From: Bryobacter aggregatus MPL3
GTDB lineage: Bacteria > Acidobacteriota > Terriglobia > Bryobacterales > Bryobacteraceae
Length of the DNA: 64,000 nt
NCBI RefSeq assembly: GCF_000702445.1
Contig: NZ_JNIF01000004.1
Coordinates: 372,001-436,000, forward strand
Direction of reading: 5' to 3'
Shown here piece after piece: positions 8,535 through 17,080 of this stretch; within the stretch, counting starts at the first letter, position 1; each line of letters opens with the position of its first letter. The position numbers and the translations under genes were made by a program. Below the pieces are notes generated by a model, which ran no database searches, was not told the origin of the DNA, and was given only the letters and a program-made list of their open reading frames with translations.

Positions 8535-8837
8535 TCAACACCGTTCCAGGAGCGTCAGCAGACGTTCGAGACCAGCTTCGTCGAAGTTCGCGGCGATCTC
8601 CAATCGGCGGCCCGTCGCCAACACCAGGACGAAGTCGCTTGCGGCTGCCTTGTCCTCGGAGACCACTTCCACCGCGACCAGTTCTTGCTTTGGCTTGGCG
8701 CGATCGCGCCGCAGATAATAATCGAGAGTCGTCAGCGGGATCTCCTGTTCCCGGCAAAACTCCGCTCGGGACTGGCCACTGTCTCGGTACTTCCGCGCCA
8801 CACCCAAGCCCGCATATCCTACCTGCCCACTCTTCAT
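8535..8837 (-). CDS. tnpA: IS66 family accessory protein TnpA
   Basis: About 100 residues. It has a helix-turn-helix of the IS66 Orf1 type (KYRDSGQSRAEFCREQEIP followed by LTTLDYYLRRDR), expected to bind the element ends, and the C-terminal LLTLLERC. An ATG at 8837 is taken as start; a TTG at 8849 would add four residues. First gene of the element. Confidence 0.87.
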   Translation of the reverse strand: MKSGQVGYAGLGVARKYRDSGQSRAEFCREQEIPLTTLDYYLRRDRAKPKQELVAVEVVSEDKAAASDFVLVLATGRRLEIAANFDEAGLERLLTLLERC

Positions 8838-8870
8838 TGCTCCAGACAATCACGACGCGAAGCAGGAAGA

Positions 8871-8894
8871 AAGATGGGCTCGTCTGACGGATAC
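8871..8894 (-). repeat. IS66 element right terminal inverted repeat
   Basis: Reads GTATCCGTCAGACGAGCCCA on the minus strand and is the partner of the left repeat at 6556-6579. It defines the right end of the element next to the duplicated GTTCATTT. Confidence 0.85.
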
Positions 8895-8902
8895 GTTCAT
8901 TT
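8895..8902. repeat. Target-site duplication of IS66 element, right copy
   Basis: GTTCATTT, identical to the left copy. On the minus strand it contains AAATGAAC, in which TGA is the stop codon of the lipoprotein gene. Confidence 0.93.
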
Positions 8903-9277
8903 GCTTTTGGAGTACCAGATGCCAGTGTCGTAGTCGATCATGAGCCGAACCTCGCCATCCTTCACAACAGCCGGATAGCCAGCATGATCGAGCATAACCT
9001 GCGCCGGGTCGCCTCCTGTGAAGGTCCAGAAGCCCGTCTTCTCAGACTTGCCTTTGGTTGGCCCACCCTGCACGAGGTCGTACTTTCCGTCCTCCTGCAA
9101 CATGAGCCGATCCCACTCGTGCTCGGACGCTTTACCCCCCGGGTCTTGGGACTTGTAGACATAGCTGCCAACCAAGACCTGCCGTGAAGCAGGAGGCTGG
9201 CTCGTACACCCACCTAAGAAGCAGGCTGTCAGCGTCAGTATTAACAACTGGACTCGCGGTCTCACGATCAGCGGCAT
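8897..9277 (-). CDS. Small lipoprotein of unknown function overlapping the RHS gene
   Basis: 126 residues with a lipoprotein signal: RPRVQLLILTLTACFLGGC, cysteine at residue 24. The mature part (SYVYKSQDPGGKASEHEWDR, MLQEDGKYDLVQGGPTKGK, GFWTFTGGDPAQVMLDHAGY) looks like a small beta-rich fold of the kind seen in lipocalin-like or META-like lipoproteins, but I do not recognise a family. Its ATG lies inside the last ten bases of the RHS gene (ATGCCGCTGA), so it is translated with it. The position directly after an RHS gene is where immunity proteins of RHS toxins sit; that role is an inference. The IS66 element is inserted at its stop codon without altering the protein. Confidence 0.8.
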   Translation of the reverse strand: MPLIVRPRVQLLILTLTACFLGGCTSQPPASRQVLVGSYVYKSQDPGGKASEHEWDRLMLQEDGKYDLVQGGPTKGKSEKTGFWTFTGGDPAQVMLDHAGYPAVVKDGEVRLMIDYDTGIWYSKSK

Positions 9278-12200
9278 GTCACACCTATTTGGATCGTCTG
9301 ACGTATGTTGCCTCCCGGCACGGGGAAGGACCTGCGCTGATATTGTGGCCCGTGATCGTAGGTCAAAGACCTCAAGCTAGTTGTGTTTGTAACCGAGAGA
9401 ACGCCCCCAGATATGCTCCACCTGAAAGAGCCGATGAATTGTGCCACAGGATTCCCACCCGCGACATAAGCTCCGCTTGCCCCAAACGTGTAGAGGCCGC
9501 TCGTCTGTCCAGTGAACATATATGCTCCCAGGGCTTCTGTTACGCCAGCCGATTGACCCATCACCGCTGAAATCGAAGTACCTGGGCCAAAGGTTTGATT
9601 GGTCGGCCCTAATCCAGAGGCAAATTGTGCGGTCAGCGCGGCTACTTGTGCAGTCGCCGCAGCATACTGTCCTGCGCTGGCTGGACCGGCTGAACAGTTC
9701 CTGCCATTATCTGGGGCCGCATCATTGCCAGGATCAGGATCCTCTGCGAGTAGAACCGGTGCTGTATGACTAGGATCATAGAAGGCGGGATTAAATGACG
9801 AAGGCTCATAACCCGGTTGTGGGCTGGGGGTTGGATCGACTGGAGCAGTTCCGGTCCCCGTAACGGTAAATACGGGATCATAACTAAACCAGAAATAAGC
9901 CCCTCCATTGTGAGACGCGCAACCATAGGCAACATCCGTCAAAAGATCGTAGCCGCCTTCGCAGGGATCCTCGGATAGTAACCCCTTAGGATCGTAAAGC
10001 AGGGCCGGGTTATTTGAGGCATAAGAATAGCCATGCCAGCTCTCCGGTCGACCGGAGTGAGAGCTGATGGAGGTACCAGGATCAACTGTCGTAAACCGCC
10101 CCAACCCACTCGCATACCAGCGCTGATCCGCATAGTCCAGTCCCGTCCCAGCATCCCTGGTATAAGTAGCAAACTGCTCCTTATCGTCCCCGGCTGCTCC
10201 GGTCTTCGACTCGCCATAAGGATAGAAGGCCGACCCATTGCCCTTCGATTGCAGTCGGTCGCTAGTGAACGCACTCACCGTCGTCACCCCATACTGGTAG
10301 ATTCGTTTCCCCACCAGCCGCGCTCCAAAGTACACGTTCTCCTCATGGGCAGTAACCACCAATATATTTGGAATCGATGCATAGGACACACAATACACGC
10401 CCATCTTCTGCCCGCCAGGAGAATAGAAGATCAACTGATCACTCTGTCCTTCACCGCCTCCAGACTGAATATTTCCGTCATTATCTGCAGATTGACAGTT
10501 CGTCCGCCCGTTACTGCGCCAGATTCTACGATTGTCCGGCGCATACTTATAGTCTTCGCTTCCGCTCGGATAAGTTGCCGTTGCCAGCCGGTTCGAATAA
10601 TCGTAATTCATGGTCATCGACCCGCCACCGTTGGGCATCTGAGTCATGTTTCCATTCGCATCGTAGGAGTAGCCGCTGGACGAAATTCGATTTGTGTTGC
10701 CGTTCACAAGCACCGTATTCACCGGCCCCGTTCCCTGCGTCACGCTCTGCGCCAGTCGGTTGCCGAAGCCGTCATAAGAAAACGAGAGACCCCACGAAGT
10801 ATTATTGGTGGTGGCCGCGCTGATGAGCCTTTCGAGCTCGTCATATTGATAGGTCACATCCTCGCCCGTCAGCCAGTTCTTCTGCGACACAATCTTTCCA
10901 TCGTTCGCTGTTGCACTGAACCGATACTCCACGTCAATAGAGCTGCCCTTCGTCATGCGCGTCATCTGTCCAAGCACATTATACTGCCGCGTTTCACTCA
11001 CCCCAAGCTGTGTCAGCGCAGTGATCGCTCCAAACGCGTTGTAGCTCACCCCAGACACCACCGACTGCCAGGCAGGATTGTTATCCCAAATATTTCCCAG
11101 CTTGGTATCGACCGCATTCAGCCTGCCAAGCGTATCGAATCCATGCTGCACTTGACGCCGTCCGTAGAATTGACTTTCATAATGCTCCGGATAAGCAATC
11201 GATGTAATCTTACCCTCATTGTTATAGGTCCAGTTAGCGGTGAGATTAGCCGTATAGGTAGCACCGCTCCATGGTTTTCTCGTATAAGAAACTGTCTTTG
11301 CCATCACTCTGCCGGCAGTATTATAGGTGTAGGATTCCTCAAAACCCACAAGCGTTGTGTCCGTTGCTGAGACGGGACAAGCGACTTCATTGTTGCTTCC
11401 ATCGACCGTCCAACTCCAACGGGTCTTTGTCAAGCGCCCATTGTTCGCCCCGCCACCCTCGTCATACTTATAATCAACGCGCTGGCAGCGATCTTCAGTC
11501 CATGTTCCGCCACTCTGTGTTGACTTTTTCGTTTGTGTCACCCGCTTATAACTGTCATAGACAAATTCACTTTTGATTCCCTTCGCGTCTGTCTTGGACT
11601 GTGCGGTTCCGTCGGCATTATAGACATAGCTGACCGTTCCATTCTCCGGATTCGTCGCGGAGAGGAGGCGGCTCTGCGTCGTGGTGTCGTAAGTAAAGCT
11701 GCGTGTCTGCGTGACCCCATCGCGCGGCATACTCACTCCAGTCAGCTTTCCGGTAATGTTATAGCTATAATTAGTCGTGTAGGTCCCGCTTCCCGGACGC
11801 GGCTCCGTCACCAGTGTCATCCGGCCCACCGCATCCATCTCATACTTCTTCCACTTCCCGCTCGGCGACGTCACCTTCACCGTATTTCCTTCATAGAGAT
11901 AAGTCGTCGTACCAGAGTTGTTCGGCTGCGCGACACTCAAGGTTCGCCCCAATCCATCGTAAGTATAAGTAGTCCAGTAGACGGTGCCGCCCGGCGCATA
12001 GGGCAAGGAACTGCGCTTCAGCTTGCCCATTGGGGAACAGGCACAAGAGTCATACTCGGTTTCCACGATCGATTTTGTTCCGCTGGCATCGTACAGTTCA
12101 GTTTTGATCGGCCGGCCCACACCGTCATAGTATGTTTTAGTCGTGCGGCCGTTCGTTGTCGCGGTACTGAAAGCCGGACTGTTCGAGTAGTAGAATGTGG

Positions 12201-14937
12201 TACTAGCGCCGTCCGGACTCGTCGTCCCGGAGGGCCGAGCGTAAGAATCATACCCATAGCTAGCAGTGGTTCCGCTTCCGCTCTGTGTTTGCGTCAGCCC
12301 GAGAAATCCATTCCAGGAGAGAGATGTTCCCAAGGCGCTGTTGCCGTTCGGAGTCATCTGTGTCGGTACAACACTTCCAGAGCTGCCACCATACGTAATT
12401 GCCTGGGAGAATCCCTGACTATCTGACCCGCCAGTCGTCTGCCCCGCTTTGTTATACGATGCATAACGAAGCGTGTACCCGTCGTTGAATTGAGTTACCA
12501 ATCCGCGATAAGGGTGGCCAGGGTCATCCCAAAGCCGGGAGCCGGAGGGAAGATCCGCCATCGTAAATCCGTTCCCCCAATAGCCATCGGCGTCAAATGA
12601 CTGGGGATAGATTGTTACGCCATTCTCCGTCACGGTACAGCCGCCCGGCAAGTTCCGCAAGTAGCGCGTTGTATAGTTGAGATCACCGCCTCGAACACAG
12701 GTAGTGGTGCGCATCGCAGTCGACAAGCTGTTATACCCGTAAAGAGTCGAATTGGTTAGATTCCCATACTCATCAATGGTCTGTGTTGTTTTTGATTGCT
12801 TCTGGTAAGTCTGGCCCTGATCCGTAGTAGAAAGGCTCTCGCTCACATAGGTGTTCGAGCTTGCCGATTGCGCCCAAGTTGACTCGCTCTTCGATTTCGT
12901 CAGCCAGCTTCCGCCGGAATTATCCTGCTCCTCATAAACGGTCTGCAAGCCAATCTTAAAGTCGTTGCTGGTGGCAAAGCTCCAAATGCGCTTGCCCACG
13001 CCGCCCGGGTCACTCAGCGTTGTCTGAGAATGCATCTTCAGGCTGGAATCTCCGCCCGGATGCGTGAAGGGATAGTTCACCGGCGTCGCACCCGACACCT
13101 TCAGAAAGTCCCGGCTCGTCACCACACGAATCCGCATCGAGCTCGCAAAATTCTGTGTTCCATAGTTCCAGCGTAGTTCGCCACCATAGGGATAAATCAC
13201 CTTCGTCAATTCGCCGGAGCTATTCGATTCAAAGCTATGAGCCAGATTCACACCATTCTGCGTCAATGAAGCAAGCTTGACAAAAGAACCCTTGGCGGTA
13301 CTCCCGAACGGTTCATATAAGGTAGCGGAGGCGGAGTAAGTAAAGGTATAAGCCTCGCCCGTAGAGATCGTATTGGCGATCCCAGTGAGATGCGGAATCG
13401 AATCGCTATTATAAGTAAATCGATAGGTCTGATAGCTATTGGGAGCGGTGGACCGAATATCATCGATGAAATCAATACGGGCGCTGGTGTTTGCCGTACC
13501 GCCACCGATCTGCGGTTTGTACTGGATCTTGACGTAGTTGCCATGACGGTCATAGATTTTCGTGGGATAGCGAGTGCCGGCATCTTGTTCCGACGCACCG
13601 CTGACGCTGTCCAGTTGCCAATAGTCGCCGCTCTTGAAATAGAGCCTCTGCGCGTTCGAGTCATACCAAAGATAAACGCTTTCCTTGGAACTCCAGACCC
13701 CGCTATTGTTGACATCGAGTTTGTATTCTGCACCAGTAGCATCAGTAAATAAATAATAAGAAAAGGAAGTAGGAGTCGCCCACACGGGAGAGATGCTTCC
13801 CACCATCAACCGCCATCCGAACCCATAGCCAACATCGCCTCCCGGCTGCCACACCGCGCCGTCATAACGCCAGTTCTGTGAATTATAAGAAATCCCTACA
13901 GGAACCGAAGCGTTGCGGGCTCGCGCCGACAGCAGAGGCAAGGAAAAGTTCAGGTTCATGCTGCGCGTGTCAATCTGCTCGCCCATGCCGCCCCAGTAAC
14001 TACCCAACCCATGGACACCCACACGCCGGGAATCATCCCAGATCCCGCTGTTACTTGGCGCAATTGAGACCGACTTCGTCGTTACGCTCGCAAAGTTTCG
14101 ATGGCCATCGTAGGCCTTAATGCCAACATTGAAAACTTCACCAGGTCCTGCCGCCATGGTCCAGGTGGTGCCGCCGGTTTCGCCAAGATAGGTGGACCCC
14201 TTGTAGACCTCATACCGCACTCTCCCAATGCCATTCACATTGTCGCTGGCTGCACCCCACTGCACACTGAGAGTACCGGCGCTGTAACTGGTAACAATCG
14301 TCGCCGCATTCACCGCAGAGGGGGCGGTGGAATCTGTGGGTCCTAGTCCAACCCAGCTAAGGACACTTGGATCCGGGGCGTCGAATCCTCCAAGTCCAGG
14401 AGTATTATCATTAATATCTACGTAGTAGGTGCTCCCGCCCCATACAATATTGATTCCCCTCGTTCCAGCAGGGACATTATAGTCTGCAGCGCGAAAGCTA
14501 GCAGCAAAAGTCATTCCCGTCGTTGGGTTCGTCACGATCCACGAACCAAGAAAAGTCGTTGCGCTGTTTACGGACTTTTCTAAGTTGAGATAAGTGGTGA
14601 TAGCAGTACGGGGCGGATTCGCTGTACTCATTGCTGTGAGCCGATAATAGGAGGGGGCCAACTCAGAGGAGTTTCCCGTTGGATACACCATTTTATAACC
14701 GAGAGTAATCGATGCATAGAATAGACCTGGATCATTCAGTGTGGGAACGGTTCCGATGATTGCTTTCACCTCTGTATTGCCGCTCGGGCAAGAGCTAGTG
14801 GGCGAATAGCCAAGCCCTCCAGACCGATAGGTCCACAGCGTGCTGTTGATCGGTGCTGTGTCGGTAACACAGTACGAGTACTGACCCAAAAGAGAGAGGG
14901 ATGCGCCAAGAAGCGCGAGGGCAAGTTTGATCTTCAT
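9268..14937 (-). CDS. RHS/YD-repeat protein with FN3-like region and RHS-associated core
   Basis: Secreted 1889-residue protein. Signal peptide MKIKLALALLGASLSLLGQY; a lectin/adhesin-like N-terminal part to about residue 200; a fibronectin III-like stretch at about 205-295 (TAPSAVNAATIVTSYSAGTL); a long YD-repeat region (for example TFTYSASATLYEPFG, YSYNITGKLTGVSMPRDG, YDGLGRTLSVAQPNNSG, YNADGTAQSKTDAKG, YDANGNMTQMPNGGGSM); and the RHS-associated core (AGTGLDYADQRWYASGLGRF, ending DPKGL near residue 1653). The final 236 residues after DPKGL are low in charge and rich in Gly, Ser, Pro and Thr. I recognise no toxin domain there. It is the middle gene of an operon, nine bases after a small secreted protein and overlapping the lipoprotein gene. 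It may be a cell-surface RHS shell protein or a polymorphic toxin; the sequence does not settle which. Confidence 0.92.
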   Translation of the reverse strand: MKIKLALALLGASLSLLGQYSYCVTDTAPINSTLWTYRSGGLGYSPTSSCPSGNTEVKAIIGTVPTLNDPGLFYASITLGYKMVYPTGNSSELAPSYYRLTAMSTANPPRTAITTYLNLEKSVNSATTFLGSWIVTNPTTGMTFAASFRAADYNVPAGTRGINIVWGGSTYYVDINDNTPGLGGFDAPDPSVLSWVGLGPTDSTAPSAVNAATIVTSYSAGTLSVQWGAASDNVNGIGRVRYEVYKGSTYLGETGGTTWTMAAGPGEVFNVGIKAYDGHRNFASVTTKSVSIAPSNSGIWDDSRRVGVHGLGSYWGGMGEQIDTRSMNLNFSLPLLSARARNASVPVGISYNSQNWRYDGAVWQPGGDVGYGFGWRLMVGSISPVWATPTSFSYYLFTDATGAEYKLDVNNSGVWSSKESVYLWYDSNAQRLYFKSGDYWQLDSVSGASEQDAGTRYPTKIYDRHGNYVKIQYKPQIGGGTANTSARIDFIDDIRSTAPNSYQTYRFTYNSDSIPHLTGIANTISTGEAYTFTYSASATLYEPFGSTAKGSFVKLASLTQNGVNLAHSFESNSSGELTKVIYPYGGELRWNYGTQNFASSMRIRVVTSRDFLKVSGATPVNYPFTHPGGDSSLKMHSQTTLSDPGGVGKRIWSFATSNDFKIGLQTVYEEQDNSGGSWLTKSKSESTWAQSASSNTYVSESLSTTDQGQTYQKQSKTTQTIDEYGNLTNSTLYGYNSLSTAMRTTTCVRGGDLNYTTRYLRNLPGGCTVTENGVTIYPQSFDADGYWGNGFTMADLPSGSRLWDDPGHPYRGLVTQFNDGYTLRYASYNKAGQTTGGSDSQGFSQAITYGGSSGSVVPTQMTPNGNSALGTSLSWNGFLGLTQTQSGSGTTASYGYDSYARPSGTTSPDGASTTFYYSNSPAFSTATTNGRTTKTYYDGVGRPIKTELYDASGTKSIVETEYDSCACSPMGKLKRSSLPYAPGGTVYWTTYTYDGLGRTLSVAQPNNSGTTTYLYEGNTVKVTSPSGKWKKYEMDAVGRMTLVTEPRPGSGTYTTNYSYNITGKLTGVSMPRDGVTQTRSFTYDTTTQSRLLSATNPENGTVSYVYNADGTAQSKTDAKGIKSEFVYDSYKRVTQTKKSTQSGGTWTEDRCQRVDYKYDEGGGANNGRLTKTRWSWTVDGSNNEVACPVSATDTTLVGFEESYTYNTAGRVMAKTVSYTRKPWSGATYTANLTANWTYNNEGKITSIAYPEHYESQFYGRRQVQHGFDTLGRLNAVDTKLGNIWDNNPAWQSVVSGVSYNAFGAITALTQLGVSETRQYNVLGQMTRMTKGSSIDVEYRFSATANDGKIVSQKNWLTGEDVTYQYDELERLISAATTNNTSWGLSFSYDGFGNRLAQSVTQGTGPVNTVLVNGNTNRISSSGYSYDANGNMTQMPNGGGSMTMNYDYSNRLATATYPSGSEDYKYAPDNRRIWRSNGRTNCQSADNDGNIQSGGGEGQSDQLIFYSPGGQKMGVYCVSYASIPNILVVTAHEENVYFGARLVGKRIYQYGVTTVSAFTSDRLQSKGNGSAFYPYGESKTGAAGDDKEQFATYTRDAGTGLDYADQRWYASGLGRFTTVDPGTSISSHSGRPESWHGYSYASNNPALLYDPKGLLSEDPCEGGYDLLTDVAYGCASHNGGAYFWFSYDPVFTVTGTGTAPVDPTPSPQPGYEPSSFNPAFYDPSHTAPVLLAEDPDPGNDAAPDNGRNCSAGPASAGQYAAATAQVAALTAQFASGLGPTNQTFGPGTSISAVMGQSAGVTEALGAYMFTGQTSGLYTFGASGAYVAGGNPVAQFIGSFRWSISGGVLSVTNTTSLRSLTYDHGPQYQRRSFPVPGGNIRQTIQIGVTCR

Positions 14938-14946
14938 GGTCGTGCT

Positions 14947-15435
14947 CTAGTTCCCCGCCACCCGCAACTGAGACCAGTCAAAGTCTTTCTTCACCTTGAC
15001 CAGATCCGACTTTGCCTGCTCCAAAGAGAGCCGCCCCTCAACGATGGCCTGCTTTTCGATCACTCGAACCGTAGGGTCTTTCCGCATCTCCGCAAATGCG
15101 AGCCGGTCATTGGCAACAAACTCCACAATGGCAGTCTTCCCGTCATCGCCGGCCACCCAGCCGAACGCAGTGATCGTCTTCTTTGCTTCGACTTCCCGTT
15201 CTTCTTCGGACAAAGTCCGAAGCTTCATCTCCGCCGCCTGCAGTTGCTTCGACGAGGGAGGCACAGGCGCGTACTTAGGCCTGATGGGATCCTCTGCTTT
15301 TCCTGTCCCAACTAACTCGACAATGACGATAATTCGCTCCCCAAGCGATTCAACAGGCACCTTTCTCATCTGGGAAAGCCCTGGCAATGTTGTGAACAAA
15401 AAAAGGAAAAGCCAGCAAAGGCTCGTGCGTCGCAT
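14947..15435 (-). CDS. Secreted protein of unknown function, first gene of RHS operon
   Basis: 162 residues with a signal peptide (MRRTSLCWLFLFLFTTLPGLS). The mature protein is charged and mostly helical in look, with a segment rich in Glu and Arg (MKLRTLSEEEREVEAKKT) and a C-terminus LVKVKKDFDWSQLRVAGN. No family recognised. It is preceded by a good promoter and followed nine bases later by the RHS gene, so it may serve RHS export or assembly, an inference from position alone. Confidence 0.8.
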   Translation of the reverse strand: MRRTSLCWLFLFLFTTLPGLSQMRKVPVESLGERIIVIVELVGTGKAEDPIRPKYAPVPPSSKQLQAAEMKLRTLSEEEREVEAKKTITAFGWVAGDDGKTAIVEFVANDRLAFAEMRKDPTVRVIEKQAIVEGRLSLEQAKSDLVKVKKDFDWSQLRVAGN

Positions 15436-15442
15436 TTTTATG

Positions 15443-15471
15443 ATTATCGATGTACGCTAGATGCTAGTCAA
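15443..15471 (-). promoter_or_regulatory. Sigma-70-type promoter of the RHS operon
   Basis: On the minus strand TTGACT (15471-15466), a 17-base spacer and GATAAT (15448-15443). Only seven bases separate the -10 box from the ATG at 15435, so the predicted transcript starts at or next to the start codon, giving a leaderless or nearly leaderless mRNA. No Shine-Dalgarno sequence is possible with that start. Confidence 0.65.
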
Positions 15472-16396
15472 TGAAAATGGAGGCTACAGTGATGAAGCTA
15501 TGTATATGTTTGATAGCGTCCGCTGCATAATTAACAACTGAATACAGGAAAATAAAGTAGTAAATGCGCAGCGAGCCAATTTGGGAGTTCTCAATCCTCG
15601 ATCAGGACGGACCGTCTTACTGATTGTGGGACGTTCCTCAGCGGACAGAATATTCTAAGTACATTGGTGAATCACAGCGATCAATCTGCCATGGAAGCGT
15701 GAGGAATGGGGGGAGACGAACTGTTCGGAGTTGCCGTGTGATGGGGTGACGTAGGGGGACTGCTAGAACCGGCAACGCACGACGTCAGCCGGAGGACGCC
15801 GATCCATACTTGGATCGCGACAGATGGGGCTGTCTCGAATGCTTGCACGGTCAATTGCAAAGACCCCATGAGGCTGATCCTGAATGCCAAGCGTATCGCC
15901 AACCCGTTGTGATCGATTACAGCGGTTCGTTTTGTTGTCCTAATTACATCAAGAAGGCCATCAAAGAGAGGAACGGCGGTTGAGGATGATGATATACCAG
16001 CCTGGAATCCCAGTCCTTCTACACTCCAGTCACAGATTTTCAAAAATATTTTTCGCTGATTCTAAGGTACTTAACCCTGCGCGACCCTCAGAAGCCGTAC
16101 ACCACTCCTGCATACTCAATCCAGGCCGTGATCAGCAACTCCGGCGCAGCTCTTCGACAATTGAATCGTCAAACAGACAGACTACTGCCACCGAACGGCA
16201 GTCCATCCAAAGGGGAAAATCACCCGAAAACATCAAAAACGAAGGAACGAACCTACGGAGGACTGATCTCCATTATTTTCAATCGGATGGACTGCCGTTT
16301 TCGGCCGTAAAAATGCCGTGAATCCGTACATGATCCTTAAATCCAGTAGGCTGACGCCGAAGCGTGAGTAGCACCCCGCGCCGGAAGATGGAACGC
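15472..16396. other. About 0.9 kb without a convincing gene
   Basis: Open frames exist on both strands (for example 15681-16043 minus and 15980-16321 plus) but their translations are low in hydrophobic core, rich in Ser, Thr and Arg and match no family I know. The region is AT-richer than the flanking operons. It contains the inverted repeat at 16194-16299. I read it as decayed or non-coding accessory DNA. Confidence 0.5.
16194..16299. repeat. Perfect 15-bp inverted repeat with 76-bp spacer
   Basis: AACGGCAGTCCATCC at 16194-16208 is exactly complementary to 16285-16299. The similarity continues outward with a two-base gap (CCGAA on one side, CCGAAAA on the other). No duplication of flanking bases was identified. 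Could be a small non-autonomous transposable element, a recombination site pair or a structured RNA. Confidence 0.7.
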
Positions 16397-17047
16397 TTAC
16401 TGTTCGAAGCTCAGCGTCGCGGTGCCGGCGGCGCCGGTATAGATCAGTTCGATGTTGCGGATGGAGCTATCCTTGCCTCGGTAGGGAAAGAAGATCAGGC
16501 CAGCCTGGGGCAGCGCGCGGTCCCCTTCCGGAAGTGCCACCTTCTGGGCGCGTTGTTCCATGGCCCGGCGTAGCGGGAAGGGCATTTTCGGCGGATCGGG
16601 TTTGGGCGCGCCCTGGTTACCACCCGTGTTAATGCCGCCCTTTGACCCCTTTTCTTCCGTCGATGGAGGAACCCACTCAGGATCCTTCAACGACTTCAAG
16701 GCCAGTCCATAGGGCTGACTCGGCGTCGGCATCTTCTTCCCGTTGATCCGGATCGAGAAGTCTTCTGCCGCAATCTTGAGCCGCGCTTCTGGCGGACCGT
16801 AGAAGGCAACCTCCACTACCACAAAATCCTCTGTGGTCAATGGTCCCTGCGGCGTCGGAACCGCATGCGCCACAAAGTCAGCGGCAATCGTGACATTGCC
16901 TGCCACTGCCTTGGCCTGATAATCGGCCGGAGCCGATCGCGGCGGGATGCCTTGGCCTTCGCTGGGTGGCGTCTGGGCGCATAGGCTTAGGCTGGACAGA
17001 ATGCCAACGGTAATCGCGCGGCGTCGTGACAAAAAGGAGATTCGCAT
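16397..17047 (-). CDS. Secreted protein of unknown function downstream of RND pump
   Basis: 216 residues, with an export signal MRISFLSRRRAITVGILSSL ending near AQTPPSEG. The middle contains a beta-sandwich-like stretch (VVEVAFYGPPEARLKIAAED, FSIRINGKKMPTPSQPYGLA) and a Gly/Pro/Lys-rich linker; the C-terminus ends ELIYTGAAGTATLSFEQ. I do not recognise a family. It starts 33 bases after the second RND permease gene on the same strand and is likely part of that operon. Confidence 0.75.
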   Translation of the reverse strand: MRISFLSRRRAITVGILSSLSLCAQTPPSEGQGIPPRSAPADYQAKAVAGNVTIAADFVAHAVPTPQGPLTTEDFVVVEVAFYGPPEARLKIAAEDFSIRINGKKMPTPSQPYGLALKSLKDPEWVPPSTEEKGSKGGINTGGNQGAPKPDPPKMPFPLRRAMEQRAQKVALPEGDRALPQAGLIFFPYRGKDSSIRNIELIYTGAAGTATLSFEQ

Positions 17048-17080
17048 TCCTCGTATGACCTTATCATGCGGCCCAGTCCT

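Larger units (their letters stand above)
6556..8894 (-). mobile_element. Complete IS66-family insertion sequence
   Basis: A 2339-bp element with imperfect 24-base terminal inverted repeats starting GTATCCGTC, an exact 8-bp target duplication (GTTCATTT), and the three genes of the family in the normal order tnpA-tnpB-tnpC, all open. The intact duplication and reading frames indicate a recent, possibly still mobile copy. It sits exactly at the stop codon of the lipoprotein gene; the stop is inside the duplicated octamer and so was kept. Confidence 0.93.

Noticed and set aside
10033-11370. 445-aa frame antisense to the RHS gene
   Set aside because: It shadows YD repeats in the RHS frame; translation is rich in Arg, Ile, His and Cys with no domain.
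15681-16043. 120-aa minus-strand frame in the gene-poor stretch
   Set aside because: Low-complexity C-terminus, no signal peptide, ribosome-binding site or family likeness.
15400-16400. Second copy of the tRNA-Gly 3' end as an attachment site
   Set aside because: No match to the last 20 bases of the tRNA was found by eye on the far side of the accessory block.
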